Shown here in pieces: positions 35,252 to 45,470 of a stretch of 64,000 nucleotides of DNA. Origin of the DNA: an uncultured Bacteroidales bacterium (GTDB taxonomy: Bacteria; Bacteroidota; Bacteroidia; Bacteroidales; Muribaculaceae). Position numbers and translations under genes: made by a program. Every line of letters starts with the position of its first letter. Position 1 is the first letter of the stretch. The notes under the pieces are model-generated. The model searched no databases and was not told the DNA's origin. It was given only the letters and a program-made list of their open reading frames with translations. The stretch spans positions 101,680 through 165,679 of the forward strand of contig UQVH01000004.1 of NCBI GenBank assembly GCA_900544535.1, written 5' to 3'.

Positions 35252-36793
35252 ATGAAACTAAAAACTTTACTCCTCTCAATGTCGGTCATGGCTTCAACCT
35301 CGGCCTTTGCAACAGTTTATTATGTCAGCCCTTCGGGTGCAGGTTCGAAAGACGGTTCTTCGTGGGAAAATGCTTTCGGCGTGGATGAATTTCGAACTAA
35401 GGCTACTGCAAACGCCAACGGTGATGTCTATAATTTTGAAGGCGGAATCTACAACCTGTCCGGCGGTACAGTAATATTTAAGACTGCAACCGGCGCCACA
35501 CTTATCGGTAATGCCGACGGAGAGCGGACTGTGTTTTCGGGCGACAAGAATGACAACAACAACCCTGACGCCGCTGATGCAAGCCGACTGATCCGTTTTC
35601 AGGCTAACACTGTTAACGGCGACAGCAAAAATGCGATCACAGTCGAGAACATAGATTTCACCTGTGTCTATACACAGGCTGATGCCGATGCAACCAATAT
35701 GGGGGCCTTTGCCGTTGACAACAGTGGAGATGTCCAGGTTAAAAACTGCCGCTTTTATAATAATTGGGCGCAAGGCTCGCGCGGAGGTGCTGCAGCTTAT
35801 CTTTATCGCAGTACGGTGAAGTTTACGGATTGCATGTTCTATAATAATTCCGCTAACTATAAAGGCGGTGCGATCCGAATTTTCAGCGATAATGCCAACA
35901 AGGGTATTACCACATTTGAAAACTGCGTGATCAAGAACAACAAGAACTATCATGATTTCGGAGGTGCTATTTTCATGGGGCATGGCAACTCGTTGAATAT
36001 CGTGAACTCGACAATCACAGGCAACAGCGCCGTGAGCGATGGCGCTGCGATATATTTCACTGGCTATGAGACATCTCATCCGCGTCAGGTGCGGATTGTT
36101 AATTCGACAATAGCGGACAATGTGACCTCTGCAGCAGATGACGCGCAAATCGTATCGACTCAAAGCGCCCATCTGAATATCGCCAACTCAATCATAACCA
36201 GCGACGACGCTGTCGCAGCCATCAAGTTCAAGGGCGATGTGGCCAGCGAGGCATTCGCATTCGTTTCAGGGGGCTATAACTTTGTGGGCAATGTCATTGA
36301 TGCTGTCAGCAATGAACTCCCCTGGCAGGACAGCGATGAGCATGGCGATGCCTGCACATACAGCGCTATTTTCAGCAGCAATACGCTTGACAGAGACAAT
36401 GTGATCATCCCTGCCCGGTTCTATGCCGGCGCAACAGGCGAGGAGGTCGCAGCGGCCGTCGCAGAATGGGGACTGCCCTCAGGTCTGGATCTGAGCGTAG
36501 ACCAGCTTGGCAATCTCCGCCAAGGCGAAGTCACTCCCGGCGCTTATGCCGCCAAGAAGGAGTCACTGACCACAGGCATAGCCGACGTTACCGTCAGCCG
36601 TGATAATGCCGTTCTTGTCAATCTTGGCGCAGGACTTTATGCAGTGGACGGTTTCGACGGCCGGATCAATGTCTATAATGTAAACGGCGCTTTGGTTAAG
36701 ACCGCCAGGTCAGGTGAAATAGATTTAAGTAACCTTACCAACGGGCTATACATTATACAGGCTGCAGATGCAATTTTTAAGGTAGTAAGATAA
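35252..36793 (+). CDS. Secreted right-handed beta-helix protein with T9SS-type sorting domain
   Basis: 513-aa exported protein. Signal peptide MKLKTLLLSMSVMASTSAFA, then a parallel beta-helix (residues ~25-380) seen as repeated NCxFYNN/GGAI units (KNCRFYNNWAQ, TDCMFYNNSANYKGGAI, ENCVIKNNKNYHDFGGAIF), similar to the pectate-lyase-like fold of polysaccharide-active proteins. The C-terminal ~70 residues (VYNVNGALVKTA, DLSNLTNGLYII) are a Por/T9SS-type sorting domain. An upstream in-frame ATG at 35162 lies inside the predicted promoter, so this start is preferred. Likely glycan binding or cleavage as the outermost PUL component; no catalytic residues identified. Confidence 0.75.
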   Translation: MKLKTLLLSMSVMASTSAFATVYYVSPSGAGSKDGSSWENAFGVDEFRTKATANANGDVYNFEGGIYNLSGGTVIFKTATGATLIGNADGERTVFSGDKNDNNNPDAADASRLIRFQANTVNGDSKNAITVENIDFTCVYTQADADATNMGAFAVDNSGDVQVKNCRFYNNWAQGSRGGAAAYLYRSTVKFTDCMFYNNSANYKGGAIRIFSDNANKGITTFENCVIKNNKNYHDFGGAIFMGHGNSLNIVNSTITGNSAVSDGAAIYFTGYETSHPRQVRIVNSTIADNVTSAADDAQIVSTQSAHLNIANSIITSDDAVAAIKFKGDVASEAFAFVSGGYNFVGNVIDAVSNELPWQDSDEHGDACTYSAIFSSNTLDRDNVIIPARFYAGATGEEVAAAVAEWGLPSGLDLSVDQLGNLRQGEVTPGAYAAKKESLTTGIADVTVSRDNAVLVNLGAGLYAVDGFDGRINVYNVNGALVKTARSGEIDLSNLTNGLYIIQAADAIFKVVR

Positions 36794-36842
36794 GATTAGG
36801 TAAAGTAAGCTCATTATTCAGGTTTGAGAATCACACTATCAG

Positions 36843-36874
36843 GACGGGAGACGCCGGTGATGGCGCCTCCCGTC
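36843..36874 (+). terminator. Terminator-like hairpin after the beta-helix gene
   Basis: GACGGGAG-a-CGCC pairs with GGCG-c-CTCCCGTC: 12 bp with one internal mismatch and a 6-base loop, followed by the T-rich TCTACTGTCTTT. Confidence 0.65.
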
Positions 36875-36919
36875 TACTGTCTTTACAATTGTTAATTCCT
36901 GAAAATTTCTTATGAAATT

Positions 36920-36952
36920 TTTGTCTTGTTAACTGTAATTTGGATAAATTTG
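36920..36952 (+). promoter_or_regulatory. Predicted housekeeping promoter of the ECF sigma gene
   Basis: TTTG at 36920-36923 and TAAATTTG at 36945-36952, 21 bases apart. The sigma gene ATG follows at 37014. So the sigma factor itself appears to be made from a housekeeping promoter. Confidence 0.55.
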
Positions 36953-37013
36953 CAATAAGAATCCATTTAACCATAGAATAGCACAGCCTAAATTACGCAG
37001 ATCTGTTTTTACC

Positions 37014-37565
37014 ATGGAAGCCAATATAATATATCGGATCGCAAAAGGTGACGAGATGGCTTTTGACGCGTTTATGGATCACTATTCATCGGCGCTCTAT
37101 CATTATGCCTACGGGATAGTCGGGAGCAAGGAAAGTGCCGAGGAAGTGGTCAGTGATGTGTTTTTCGAAGTCTGGAAAGTGCGCAAGACAATACTTGAGA
37201 TCGAGTCGATGGAGGCCTGGTTGCGCACGGTGACCTATCGCAAGGCAGTCTCCTGTCTGCGTCATGAAAGTTGCACTCCATCAGCCGTTTCGCTTGACGA
37301 GGTGGAGAATTTTACTGTCTCGCCTGTTTCGGCACCGGATTCCGAGCTGATCTCGCGCGAGGAGATCGAAGAGCTGAACCGGGCAATCGAAGAGCTGCCT
37401 CCCAAATGCCGACATGTGTTTTTTCTGGCTAAAATCGACTGTTTGCCCTATAAGGATATCTCACAGATGCTGCAAATCTCGGTCGCGACGATCAACTATC
37501 ATGTCGGGTTCGCGATGGATGCGTTAAAGAAGAAACAGCGTCGGCGGGAACCGCCTCCTGGTTGA
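37014..37565 (+). CDS. ECF-type RNA polymerase sigma factor
   Basis: 183-aa sigma-70 family factor with only regions 2 and 4. Region 2 is residues ~8-80 (YHYAYGIVGSKESAEEVVSDVFFEVWK) and region 4 residues ~120-175 (LPPKCRHVFFLAKIDCLPYKDISQMLQISVATINYHV). It sits directly before a FecR-type anti-sigma gene and a SusC with an STN domain, the standard trio for glycan-sensing ECF control in Bacteroidetes. Its likely target promoters are the ACCTAAAGA-N14-GCGTCAT elements. Confidence 0.93.
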   Translation: MEANIIYRIAKGDEMAFDAFMDHYSSALYHYAYGIVGSKESAEEVVSDVFFEVWKVRKTILEIESMEAWLRTVTYRKAVSCLRHESCTPSAVSLDEVENFTVSPVSAPDSELISREEIEELNRAIEELPPKCRHVFFLAKIDCLPYKDISQMLQISVATINYHVGFAMDALKKKQRRREPPPG

Positions 37566-37617
37566 GAATCAGCGAGTTGGCGGCGGGCAAAAAAATTTGA
37601 TAAAAAATAAGAAAATT

Positions 37618-37647
37618 ACCTAAAGAAATTTTCCGTTTCTGCGTCAT
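37618..37647 (+). promoter_or_regulatory. Predicted ECF-sigma promoter before fecR
   Basis: ACCTAAAGA-N14-GCGTCAT, same boxes and spacing as at 35134-35163. Transcription would begin about 20 bases before the anti-sigma ATG and could run through the PUL. Confidence 0.65.
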
Positions 37648-37673
37648 TATTAATAGAAACGGCACAACAGACA

Positions 37674-38612
37674 ATGAACAAGCAAGAACAGAATACTAAT
37701 CCGAAACTCACAGCCGATGACCGTCGGCTGGAGGCCATTCTCGGTGCCTGCCGTCTGGAACCTGTCGACAATACCCGCATCAAAAATCTCGTCCGCGAGA
37801 AAATCATGCGTGAGAAGATGGAGAAGATGCGCAGGACCCGCCGTCTGGTATGGTCGGTGATTTCGGCGGCCGCCTGTGTGGCTGTGCTTGTGGTTCTGGC
37901 GTTGAATTTTATCGTTCCACAGGGAATTGATCTTTCAGCGTCGACTATGGCCGAGGTGCGAGAGGCGGGTTACAATGAACTCATTGTGGCTCCGGGAAAG
38001 AGGGCTGAATTGCGTCTTTCTGACGGCACCCGGCTTGTTGCCAATGCTCGCAGCCGTGTGCTCTATCCGGATCGTTTCGAGGGTAGTGAGCGCAGGATTT
38101 TTGTCAACGGCGAGGTCTATCTTGAAGTGAGCAAAGATCGGGAGCATCCGTTTGTAGTAGAGTCAGAGGGTTTTGATGTCAGAGTACTCGGCACCGTATT
38201 TAATATATGCAACAGCAGCGATTCGACAGCTTCGGTGGTTCTTGTTGAAGGATCAGTCGAAGTCACGACAGACCGGGATCAGAGTGTCAGGCTGAAACCC
38301 AGCGACATGGTCGATCTTGCCAACGGAGAGATCGCATCTCTCAGGCAGGTCGATACCGGCGACTACACAGCCTGGACCAAGGGACTGCTGGCTTTGCGCG
38401 GAGAGACCCTGTCGAGCCTCGCAACGCGTCTGAGCGATCACTATGGACTTGAAATTGTCTGTGACAGAAGGCTTTCGGATGTAAAGGTCTACGGAAAGCT
38501 GGATCTGAGAGACAGTGTCGACCAGGTCATGTCGGCGATCAGCGAGATTGTACCGATGAAAGTTGAAAGAGAAGGAAACCGCCTTACCATGAAAAGCGGT
38601 GCCATGAAATAA
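37674..38612 (+). CDS. FecR-family anti-sigma factor
   Basis: 312-aa inner-membrane regulator. A cytoplasmic N-terminal ~60 residues bind the sigma factor, one membrane helix follows (VWSVISAAACVAVLVVLALNFIV, ~61-84), then a periplasmic FecR domain (APGKRAELRLSDGTRLVANARS, RRIFVNGEVYLEVSKDREHPFVV) and a C-terminal STN-interacting domain (LSDHYGLEIVCDRRLSD). It should hold the sigma factor inactive until SusC's STN domain reports ligand. Follows the sigma gene by 108 bases that contain the second ECF promoter. Confidence 0.92.
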   Translation: MNKQEQNTNPKLTADDRRLEAILGACRLEPVDNTRIKNLVREKIMREKMEKMRRTRRLVWSVISAAACVAVLVVLALNFIVPQGIDLSASTMAEVREAGYNELIVAPGKRAELRLSDGTRLVANARSRVLYPDRFEGSERRIFVNGEVYLEVSKDREHPFVVESEGFDVRVLGTVFNICNSSDSTASVVLVEGSVEVTTDRDQSVRLKPSDMVDLANGEIASLRQVDTGDYTAWTKGLLALRGETLSSLATRLSDHYGLEIVCDRRLSDVKVYGKLDLRDSVDQVMSAISEIVPMKVEREGNRLTMKSGAMK

Positions 38613-38721
38613 AATTTAGAAAACCATATTTCTCTCCTCTGATTGCTTATCGGAATCACTCCAGGGTGACTCTGACGGCCACACCCATGTCTAAACCGCA
38701 ATACCTTAAATATAATCAGTT

Positions 38722-40251
38722 ATGATGAATAGACGTATTGATCAGCGCTTTGTCTCTGTCCTGATGTTATTGGCTCTCGCATTGGGAGGCCTGACAGCAG
38801 AAGGGGAGACAGTGACATTTGTTCCGGACAGCACCCGTGTCATCCGCAACCCGCTTCAGGGATGGGTGATGTATCTGGGCCGCACCTGGGACGAGAATTT
38901 CTGGGAAGAAAAGGGATATGACCGCATGAAAGCCTGTGGAGAGGATGAGCCGGTCAGAGTGTCGGACTATGCCTCATGCGCCTATGTCCGCACCAGCTGG
39001 GTATCCTTCGAGCCTGCAGAGGGGTGCTATGCTTGGGATGATCCTGACTCGCAGCTGATGAGACTGATACGCAGTGTCAACGACCGTGGACTGCGCATTG
39101 CCTTCCGTATTGTCATCGACGGACGTGACCAGGGCCAGAACACCCCGCAGTATGTCTTTGATGCCGGAGCCGAGGGCTATTACGATCCCAAGGCACCGGG
39201 CAAGAACCTGTCGCCCTATCCCGACGATCCTGTGTTTCAGGAAAAATATGCGAAATTTTTCAAAGCCTTCGCCGCACACTTCGATGATCCCTCGAAAGTC
39301 GAGTTTATCGACGCTTATTCGCTTGGCAAGTGGGGCGAATCGCATTCCATGATCTATAAGGACAATAATAACAAGGAGCGGGTTTTCGACTGGGCGATAG
39401 ATCTGGCCACATCCTGCTTCAAGAAAGTGCCGATGGTGCTTCACTATCACCGTATGCTCGGCGATCCGGATGATGACGGATGGGGTAGTGTTCCCGCCGA
39501 TGCCGAAAAGCTGATCACACGCGCGATCAATCGCGGATTTTCTCTGCGTCATGACGCATTCGGAATGCACGGCTATTATCAGGACTGGGAAAAGGCAATG
39601 GCCCGCAAATGGAATTTCCGGCGCCCGATAATCATGGAAGGGGGCTGGATCACCGGCGCCCATCACCGTTACTGGCGCGATCCCTCAGGACTCTATCGTG
39701 AAGGCCATGCCGAGGATGTCCGCAAGGGTGAGTTTGACGCCTCGGCGGAAGCCCGTGTGAACATGATGGATTTCCGTATCAACGACGAGACCCGTTCATG
39801 GTTTGAAGACGCTTTCCCGCTGGTGAAGAAATTTGTGGCTGAGGGCGGTTACAGGCTCTATCCTGCCTCAGTCTCCGCGCCGGTTAAGGCCAAAAGCGGT
39901 TCCAAGGCCAAGGTCTCGACCGTCTGGCACAATATGGGCTGGGGATATTGTCCGACCAATATTCCGCAATGGAATCAGAAATATAAAGTAGGCATCGCAT
40001 TGCTTGACGGATCCGGCAAACCGGTAATGTCGGTGGTCGAGAAAAAGAGTGATCTCTCAAAATGGCTTCGGGAAAGCCCCGGCGCCTATGAGACGACCGT
40101 GAGCCTCAAGGGAATCGTCCCCGGTACATATACATGGGCTGTGGCGCTGGTGGATGTGACCGCCGACAACAGGCCCGGACTTGAAATGGCCGTGGATCCG
40201 GCCCTCATGGCTGACGGCTGGCTGCCCGCAGGTAAGATCACAATAGAATAA
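38722..40251 (+). CDS. DUF4874/DUF4832-type exported protein, putative glycosidase (copy 1)
   Basis: 509-aa exported protein: signal peptide in the first ~27 residues, a TIM-barrel-like domain (~30-390) and a C-terminal beta-sandwich (~400-509). Start RNPLQGWVMYLG is typical of DUF4832-containing proteins. E206 (GKWGESH) and E306 (IIMEGGW) lie about 100 residues apart at positions expected for acid/base and nucleophile of a clan-A-like glycosidase; this catalytic reading is inference. The paralogue at 47134 keeps both Glu residues and shares GWGYCPTNIPQWNQKYKV exactly. First structural gene of the PUL. Confidence 0.7.
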   Translation: MMNRRIDQRFVSVLMLLALALGGLTAEGETVTFVPDSTRVIRNPLQGWVMYLGRTWDENFWEEKGYDRMKACGEDEPVRVSDYASCAYVRTSWVSFEPAEGCYAWDDPDSQLMRLIRSVNDRGLRIAFRIVIDGRDQGQNTPQYVFDAGAEGYYDPKAPGKNLSPYPDDPVFQEKYAKFFKAFAAHFDDPSKVEFIDAYSLGKWGESHSMIYKDNNNKERVFDWAIDLATSCFKKVPMVLHYHRMLGDPDDDGWGSVPADAEKLITRAINRGFSLRHDAFGMHGYYQDWEKAMARKWNFRRPIIMEGGWITGAHHRYWRDPSGLYREGHAEDVRKGEFDASAEARVNMMDFRINDETRSWFEDAFPLVKKFVAEGGYRLYPASVSAPVKAKSGSKAKVSTVWHNMGWGYCPTNIPQWNQKYKVGIALLDGSGKPVMSVVEKKSDLSKWLRESPGAYETTVSLKGIVPGTYTWAVALVDVTADNRPGLEMAVDPALMADGWLPAGKITIE

Positions 40252-40321
40252 TAAGAACCTCAAGTGGAAAACAATCAAAAAAAGTAACTATAAATTAATA
40301 ACTGTCATTAACACAACCCTT

Positions 40322-43300
40322 ATGATGAAACCAACATCGCATTATCAGCAATGGCGTTCCCGGCTGGGATCGCTGTGTGTGATGGGTCTTGTGGCTCTGG
40401 CACCGTCTGCGGTCCAAGGAGCGACGGTCATGACACAGGACAACACGACAGGGCTTTATACCGTGAAAGCAACTGACACAACTGTCAAGGATGTGCTCAA
40501 GTACATCGAGAGCCACAGCGACTATGTCTTTCTCTACGGCGAAGGCGTGGAGAAGAAACTCTCGTCGCCGGTCAACATCACGCTCAAAGACAAGAAAATG
40601 GACAAGATCCTTTCAGAACTTTGCAGCAGCACCGGTCTTGACTACAAGATCTCCGGACGTCAGGTGACCATTTCGGCATCAGCCAAAACCGGTAAAGGCA
40701 TGGAAAACAACAAGACTGTGACCGGTGTGATCGTCGATGAAAACGGAGAGCCGATGATCGGCGCCACCGTCAAACTCAAAGACTCCAACGAGATTGTCAG
40801 CACCGACCTTGACGGACGTTTCAGCATCAAGGCAAACAAAGGACAGAAACTGATCGTATCCTATATAGGCTACAATCCCTATGAGGTCAACATCAACTCC
40901 GATGAAATGACCATCGACATGACCGACAGCAACAACACTCTGGACGAGGTTGTGGTCATCGGCTACGGCGCCGTAAAGAAAAAGGACCTGACCGGCGCGG
41001 TCGCCTCTGTCAAAGGCGATGATCTCGCAAGCAAGAAAACCACCACACTTTCAACCGCGCTTCAAGGCTCTGTCTCAGGTCTCATGGTGCGCCGCGACAA
41101 CAATGCGCCCGGAGCATCCGCAAGCTCGATGCATGTGCGCGGTGTGACGACCATCGGCGACTCCAACCCGCTGATCATCGTCGACGGTGTGCAGTGTGAC
41201 AATATAGATTATGTCAACGCCAATGACGTTGAAAGCGTATCGGTGCTTAAAGATGCGGCAGCCGCTTCGATCTACGGTTCGAGGGCCGCAGCCGGTGTGA
41301 TCCTTATCACGACCAAACGCGGTAACGAATCCTCGCTGAGCCTGTCATATAACGGCGAATTCGGCTGGGAAATCCCGACCCGTCAGCCCTCGATGGTCGG
41401 AGTGACCCGTTATCTTGAAATGAGCAACGAGCTTCTTTACAATGACAACCCCTCGGCAGGCTTTTTCCAGCTCTACACCTCCGATCAGGTCAAGAACTGG
41501 GTGAGCAACAATGCGACCGATCCTGACAACTATCCTATCACCGACTGGAAGGGCATGATGCTGAAAAGCTCGGCTCCGCGCATGACCCACACAGTGTCTC
41601 TTTCAGGAGGCAACAAGTCGGTGAGGTCGCAGGCCTCACTTTCCTACGATGAGGTTGACGGTCTGTATGACGGACGTGGTTTCCACCGCTTCATGTTCCG
41701 CAGCAACAACGATTTCACTTTCAACAAGTATATCAGCGCCAGTCTCGACGTTAACATCAGAAATGCAAAGAGCGAATCGACAATCTATGATCCCTTTGAG
41801 GGAATGCGCAAGATGCCTGCCATCTACCCGGCTGTGTGGGAAAACGGCGGTCTGGCCGACGGAAAATCAGGCGCCAATCCTTACGGACTCCTCACTCAGG
41901 GAGGCAACGGCGTGGCCCGAAGCACTCAGGCCGGCGGTAAAGCCTCGCTGACCATCAAGCCCATCGAAGGTCTCTAGATCCAGGGTATTGTCTCGCCGTT
42001 TATCAATTACTCCAAGAACAAAAAGTTCAAAAAGGCCGTCAGCTATGTGCTGAAGGACGATCCGACAATCTTCGGCGGCTGGATGGAAGGCGGAGGCGTG
42101 TCCTATGCGACAAACAAGCTCTCGGAGACACGCAAAGAGAACTGGAACATTACCTCGCAGGTCATCGCCAACTATATGCGCCGTTTCGGCAAGCATGATC
42201 TGACTCTGATGGCCGGTTATGAAAATTACATCAAGAGCACCGAGGAACTGACCGCCGCCCGCGACCAGTATATATTGACCAAATACCCCTATCTTAACGT
42301 AGGTCCTGAGGAATTCCAGACCAACAGCGGCAAAGGCACACGCTACACTTCAAACTCATTGTTCGGACGTGTCATCTACTCGTTTGACGACCGCTATCTG
42401 CTTCAGGCTAACGTGCGCCGTGACGGCTCCTCACGTTTCGCCCACAACTACCGCTGGGGCACCTTCCCCTCCTTCTCGGCCGGATGGGTCATCACAAAGG
42501 AAAAATTCATGGAAGGGGTCGGAGGTGATGTCCTTTCCTTCCTCAAACTCCGCGGTTCGTGGGGCAAGTTAGGCAACGAGCGTATCGGCGACAGCTACTT
42601 CCCCTACGTATCTCTCATCACCTTCGGCGACGCCCACTTCTATAACAACAACGGAGAGGTTGTCTCAGACAAGACCGCCGCTATCCGCACACTGGCTGTC
42701 GAGGATATCACCTGGGAAACCACAACCTCGACCGACCTCGGTCTTGACGCCTACTTTTTCAACAGCCGTCTGCGCCTGGGAGCAGACTATTACTGGAAGA
42801 CAACCACCGACATGCTTCTTGCAATCCAGATCCCTTATACGATGGGATATGCCGATCCGCAAACCAATGCCGGAAAGATGTCGACCCACGGCTATGATCT
42901 TGAACTCAGCTGGAACGACCGTATCGGCGAAGTCTCCTACGGCATCTCGCTCAATCTTTCGGATTTCATCTCGAAAATCGACTACATGAACAATTCCGAC
43001 GTAGTCAAAGACGGAAAACTCAAACGTGCAGGCGAGCTTTTCAACACCTGGTACGGCTACATCTGCGACGGCATCTATCAGACACAGGACGAGGTCAACA
43101 ACTCGGCCCGCACAAGCTCGACCGTGACAGTCGGTGACCTGAAATACCGTGACATCTCCGGCCCTGACGGAGTGCCTGACGGCATAATCTCATCGGAATA
43201 TGACCGTGTGCCACTTGGCAACTCGCTTCCCCGCTTCCAGTATGGCGGCACCATCAATGCCGCATGGAAAGGAATTGATCTCTCGATGGCCTTCCAGGGA

Positions 43301-43714
43301 ATAGGCAAGCAGAACGCCTATTATGACCGTGCGATGGTCGAGCCTCTCCGCGACGGCTACGGCAACATTCCCGCCATCATCGACGGCAACTACTGGAGTG
43401 TCTTCAACACTGATGCCGAAAACCTCCGTGTCAGATATCCGCGACTGACCAACACCACCAAGAGCAACAACTATGCGGTTTCTGATTTCTGGATCTTCAA
43501 TGGCCGCTATTTCCGAATGAAAAACGTGACACTCGGCTATACACTCCCGGCGGCATGGACCCGCAAGGCCAGCATCGAGAAAGCCCGTGTCTACTTCAGC
43601 GCATCGGATCTCTTCTCGATCGACAATTATCCCAAGGGCTGGGACCCTGAAATGGGAGTCAAAGCCTATCCGATCACAACCTCGCTTATTGTAGGTCTTA
43701 ACTTGAAATTCTGA
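40322..43714 (+). pseudogene. SusC/RagA TonB-dependent outer-membrane transporter, interrupted by in-frame TAG
   Basis: Imports oligosaccharides across the outer membrane. Full frame 1,130 codons. Order: signal peptide (~1-34), STN signalling domain (~45-115), carboxypeptidase-regulatory-like domain (~135-205), TonB box DEVVVIGYG, plug, then beta-barrel ending in a C-terminal Phe (IVGLNLKF). An amber codon at 41975-41977 (codon 552, within GL-*-IQG) splits it; the frame resumes immediately without shift, and the rest is normal SusC. One base change (for example from AAG, CAG or TGG) explains it. As written, no full barrel would be made unless read through. Pairs with the SusD 7 bases downstream. 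Confidence 0.9.
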
Positions 43715-43721
43715 TATAACG

Positions 43722-45446
43722 ATGAAAAATATAAAGAAATCAGCATACGCTCTCACCGGTCTGGCAATGCTTCTCGCGTCCTGCGAAAGCATGGATATGG
43801 AGCCGCGTACACAGGGCAGCAGTGAGTCCTGGTATTCAACCGAGGCCGAGCTTGAAATGGCCACAAACGAATTCTATATTCTCGGCTACTGGAACACTCC
43901 GCTGGAAAGCACCGAGCAGTGGACCGACAATTTCACCTACCGACAGCAGAACCGCAATCCGAACAGCAACGGCACAGTGCTCGACGGTACGATGAACGGT
44001 CAGCAGTTTGAGGTCTATTCTCTATGGCAGCAGAGCTATAAGCTGGTAGCCCGCGCCAATTCCCTGCTCAACAACTACCACAAGGCCGCAGGAAACGTCG
44101 AGCCGACCACTCTCAACCGTTTTGCCGGAGAGGCTTATTTCTGCCGTGCCTGCAAATATGGTGACCTGGTGTTCTTTTTCGGCGATGTCCCCTACATGAC
44201 CGGTACAGCCACTATCACCGAGGCCGAGAAGATGGGCCGCCGTCCGAAAGCCGAGGTCATAGAGGAGATGTACAAGGATTTTGACAAGGCTATCGAATAT
44301 CTCCCCGTGAGCTATACCGGCAACGAGCACGTGACCAAGGGTGCCGCTATGGCTATGAAAGCCCGCTATGCCCTCTATTTCGGTGATTATGACATAGCAG
44401 CCAAGGCTGCCAAGGACTGCATGGATCTCGGAGTCTATTCGCTCGAACCCAACTATGCCAACATCTTCCTTCAGAGTACCAGACAGATTCCTGAAAAGGT
44501 CTTTGCTATTCCCCGCTCGATTGCCGACGATGTGATTCTTGACGCATGGTTTGTCAACAACGGTCTTCCTCGAAATGCCGGAGGCTATGGCTCTGACAAT
44601 CCCTCATGGGATCTCTTTGCAAGTTATCTCTGCACCGACGGTCTGCCGATCGACGAGTCGCCCCTCTTCAATCCGCTCAATCCCTTCGCTAACCGCGATC
44701 CGCGCTGCACGATGACAATTGTCGAGTTCGGCACCGAACACTGCGGATTCATCTACGATCCCAGCCCGGCTGTCACTCAGGTGCTCAACACGACGACAGG
44801 CGTGATGCAGTCAAATCAGGATACACGTATCGTCAACACCTATGCCTCCTACAACGGACTTGTCTGGAAGAAAGGTATTGACATTTCCTGGACTCAGAAC
44901 GGCAAGAAAGTCGAGCGCGACTATCTGATGATGCGCTATGCCGATGTGCTGCTGATGTATGCCGAGGCCAAGATCGAGCTTGGCGAGATTGATGAGAGCG
45001 TGACCGATGCCATCAACGCAGTCCGTGCGAGAGCCTATGGTGTACCTGCATCGAATACGTCGCTCTATCCTGCCGTAGAACTCGGAAGCCAGGAGCAGAT
45101 GCGCAAGACTCTGCGCATCGAGCGCCGCATGGAACTTGCCAACGAGGGTCTGCGTTATCAGGACCTTATCCGCTGGAAGCTCGCATCGAAAGCCCTCAAC
45201 GGTTACAACTATATCAACCTTCAGCCTGACGAACTGCTGTCGAAGGTAGTCAAAACCGGACTCTGGTTCTGGAGCATGACTCCCCAGATTGATGAAGACG
45301 GCCTTGTCGACTTCTCTTCGCTCTACAATGCCGGTCTCATAGCGCTTGGTGCGAAGCGAGTGTTCCCTGACCGCCAGTATCTGTGGCCTATTCCGACACA
45401 TGATTTGCAGCTGTGTCCCAATCTTGGCAATAATCCCGGCTACTAA
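43722..45446 (+). CDS. SusD/RagB-family nutrient-binding lipoprotein
   Basis: 574-aa outer-membrane lipoprotein that captures glycans and closes over SusC. Signal with lipobox LLASC (Cys 21), an N-terminal SusD-like region with TPR-type helices (AEAYFCRACKYGDLVFFFGDVPY) and the C-terminal RagB/SusD domain (MRYADVLLMYAEAKIELG, RIERRMELANEGLRYQDLIRW). Length typical. It begins 7 bases after susC, as in all SusCD pairs. Confidence 0.95.
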   Translation: MKNIKKSAYALTGLAMLLASCESMDMEPRTQGSSESWYSTEAELEMATNEFYILGYWNTPLESTEQWTDNFTYRQQNRNPNSNGTVLDGTMNGQQFEVYSLWQQSYKLVARANSLLNNYHKAAGNVEPTTLNRFAGEAYFCRACKYGDLVFFFGDVPYMTGTATITEAEKMGRRPKAEVIEEMYKDFDKAIEYLPVSYTGNEHVTKGAAMAMKARYALYFGDYDIAAKAAKDCMDLGVYSLEPNYANIFLQSTRQIPEKVFAIPRSIADDVILDAWFVNNGLPRNAGGYGSDNPSWDLFASYLCTDGLPIDESPLFNPLNPFANRDPRCTMTIVEFGTEHCGFIYDPSPAVTQVLNTTTGVMQSNQDTRIVNTYASYNGLVWKKGIDISWTQNGKKVERDYLMMRYADVLLMYAEAKIELGEIDESVTDAINAVRARAYGVPASNTSLYPAVELGSQEQMRKTLRIERRMELANEGLRYQDLIRWKLASKALNGYNYINLQPDELLSKVVKTGLWFWSMTPQIDEDGLVDFSSLYNAGLIALGAKRVFPDRQYLWPIPTHDLQLCPNLGNNPGY

Positions 45447-45470
45447 TCAGCATCCTAAATCTATTGTAAA

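Noticed and set aside
42047..43714. Second SusC gene with its own start
   Set aside because: It is the same frame as 40322-41974 and lacks signal peptide, STN and plug; it is the rest of the interrupted gene.
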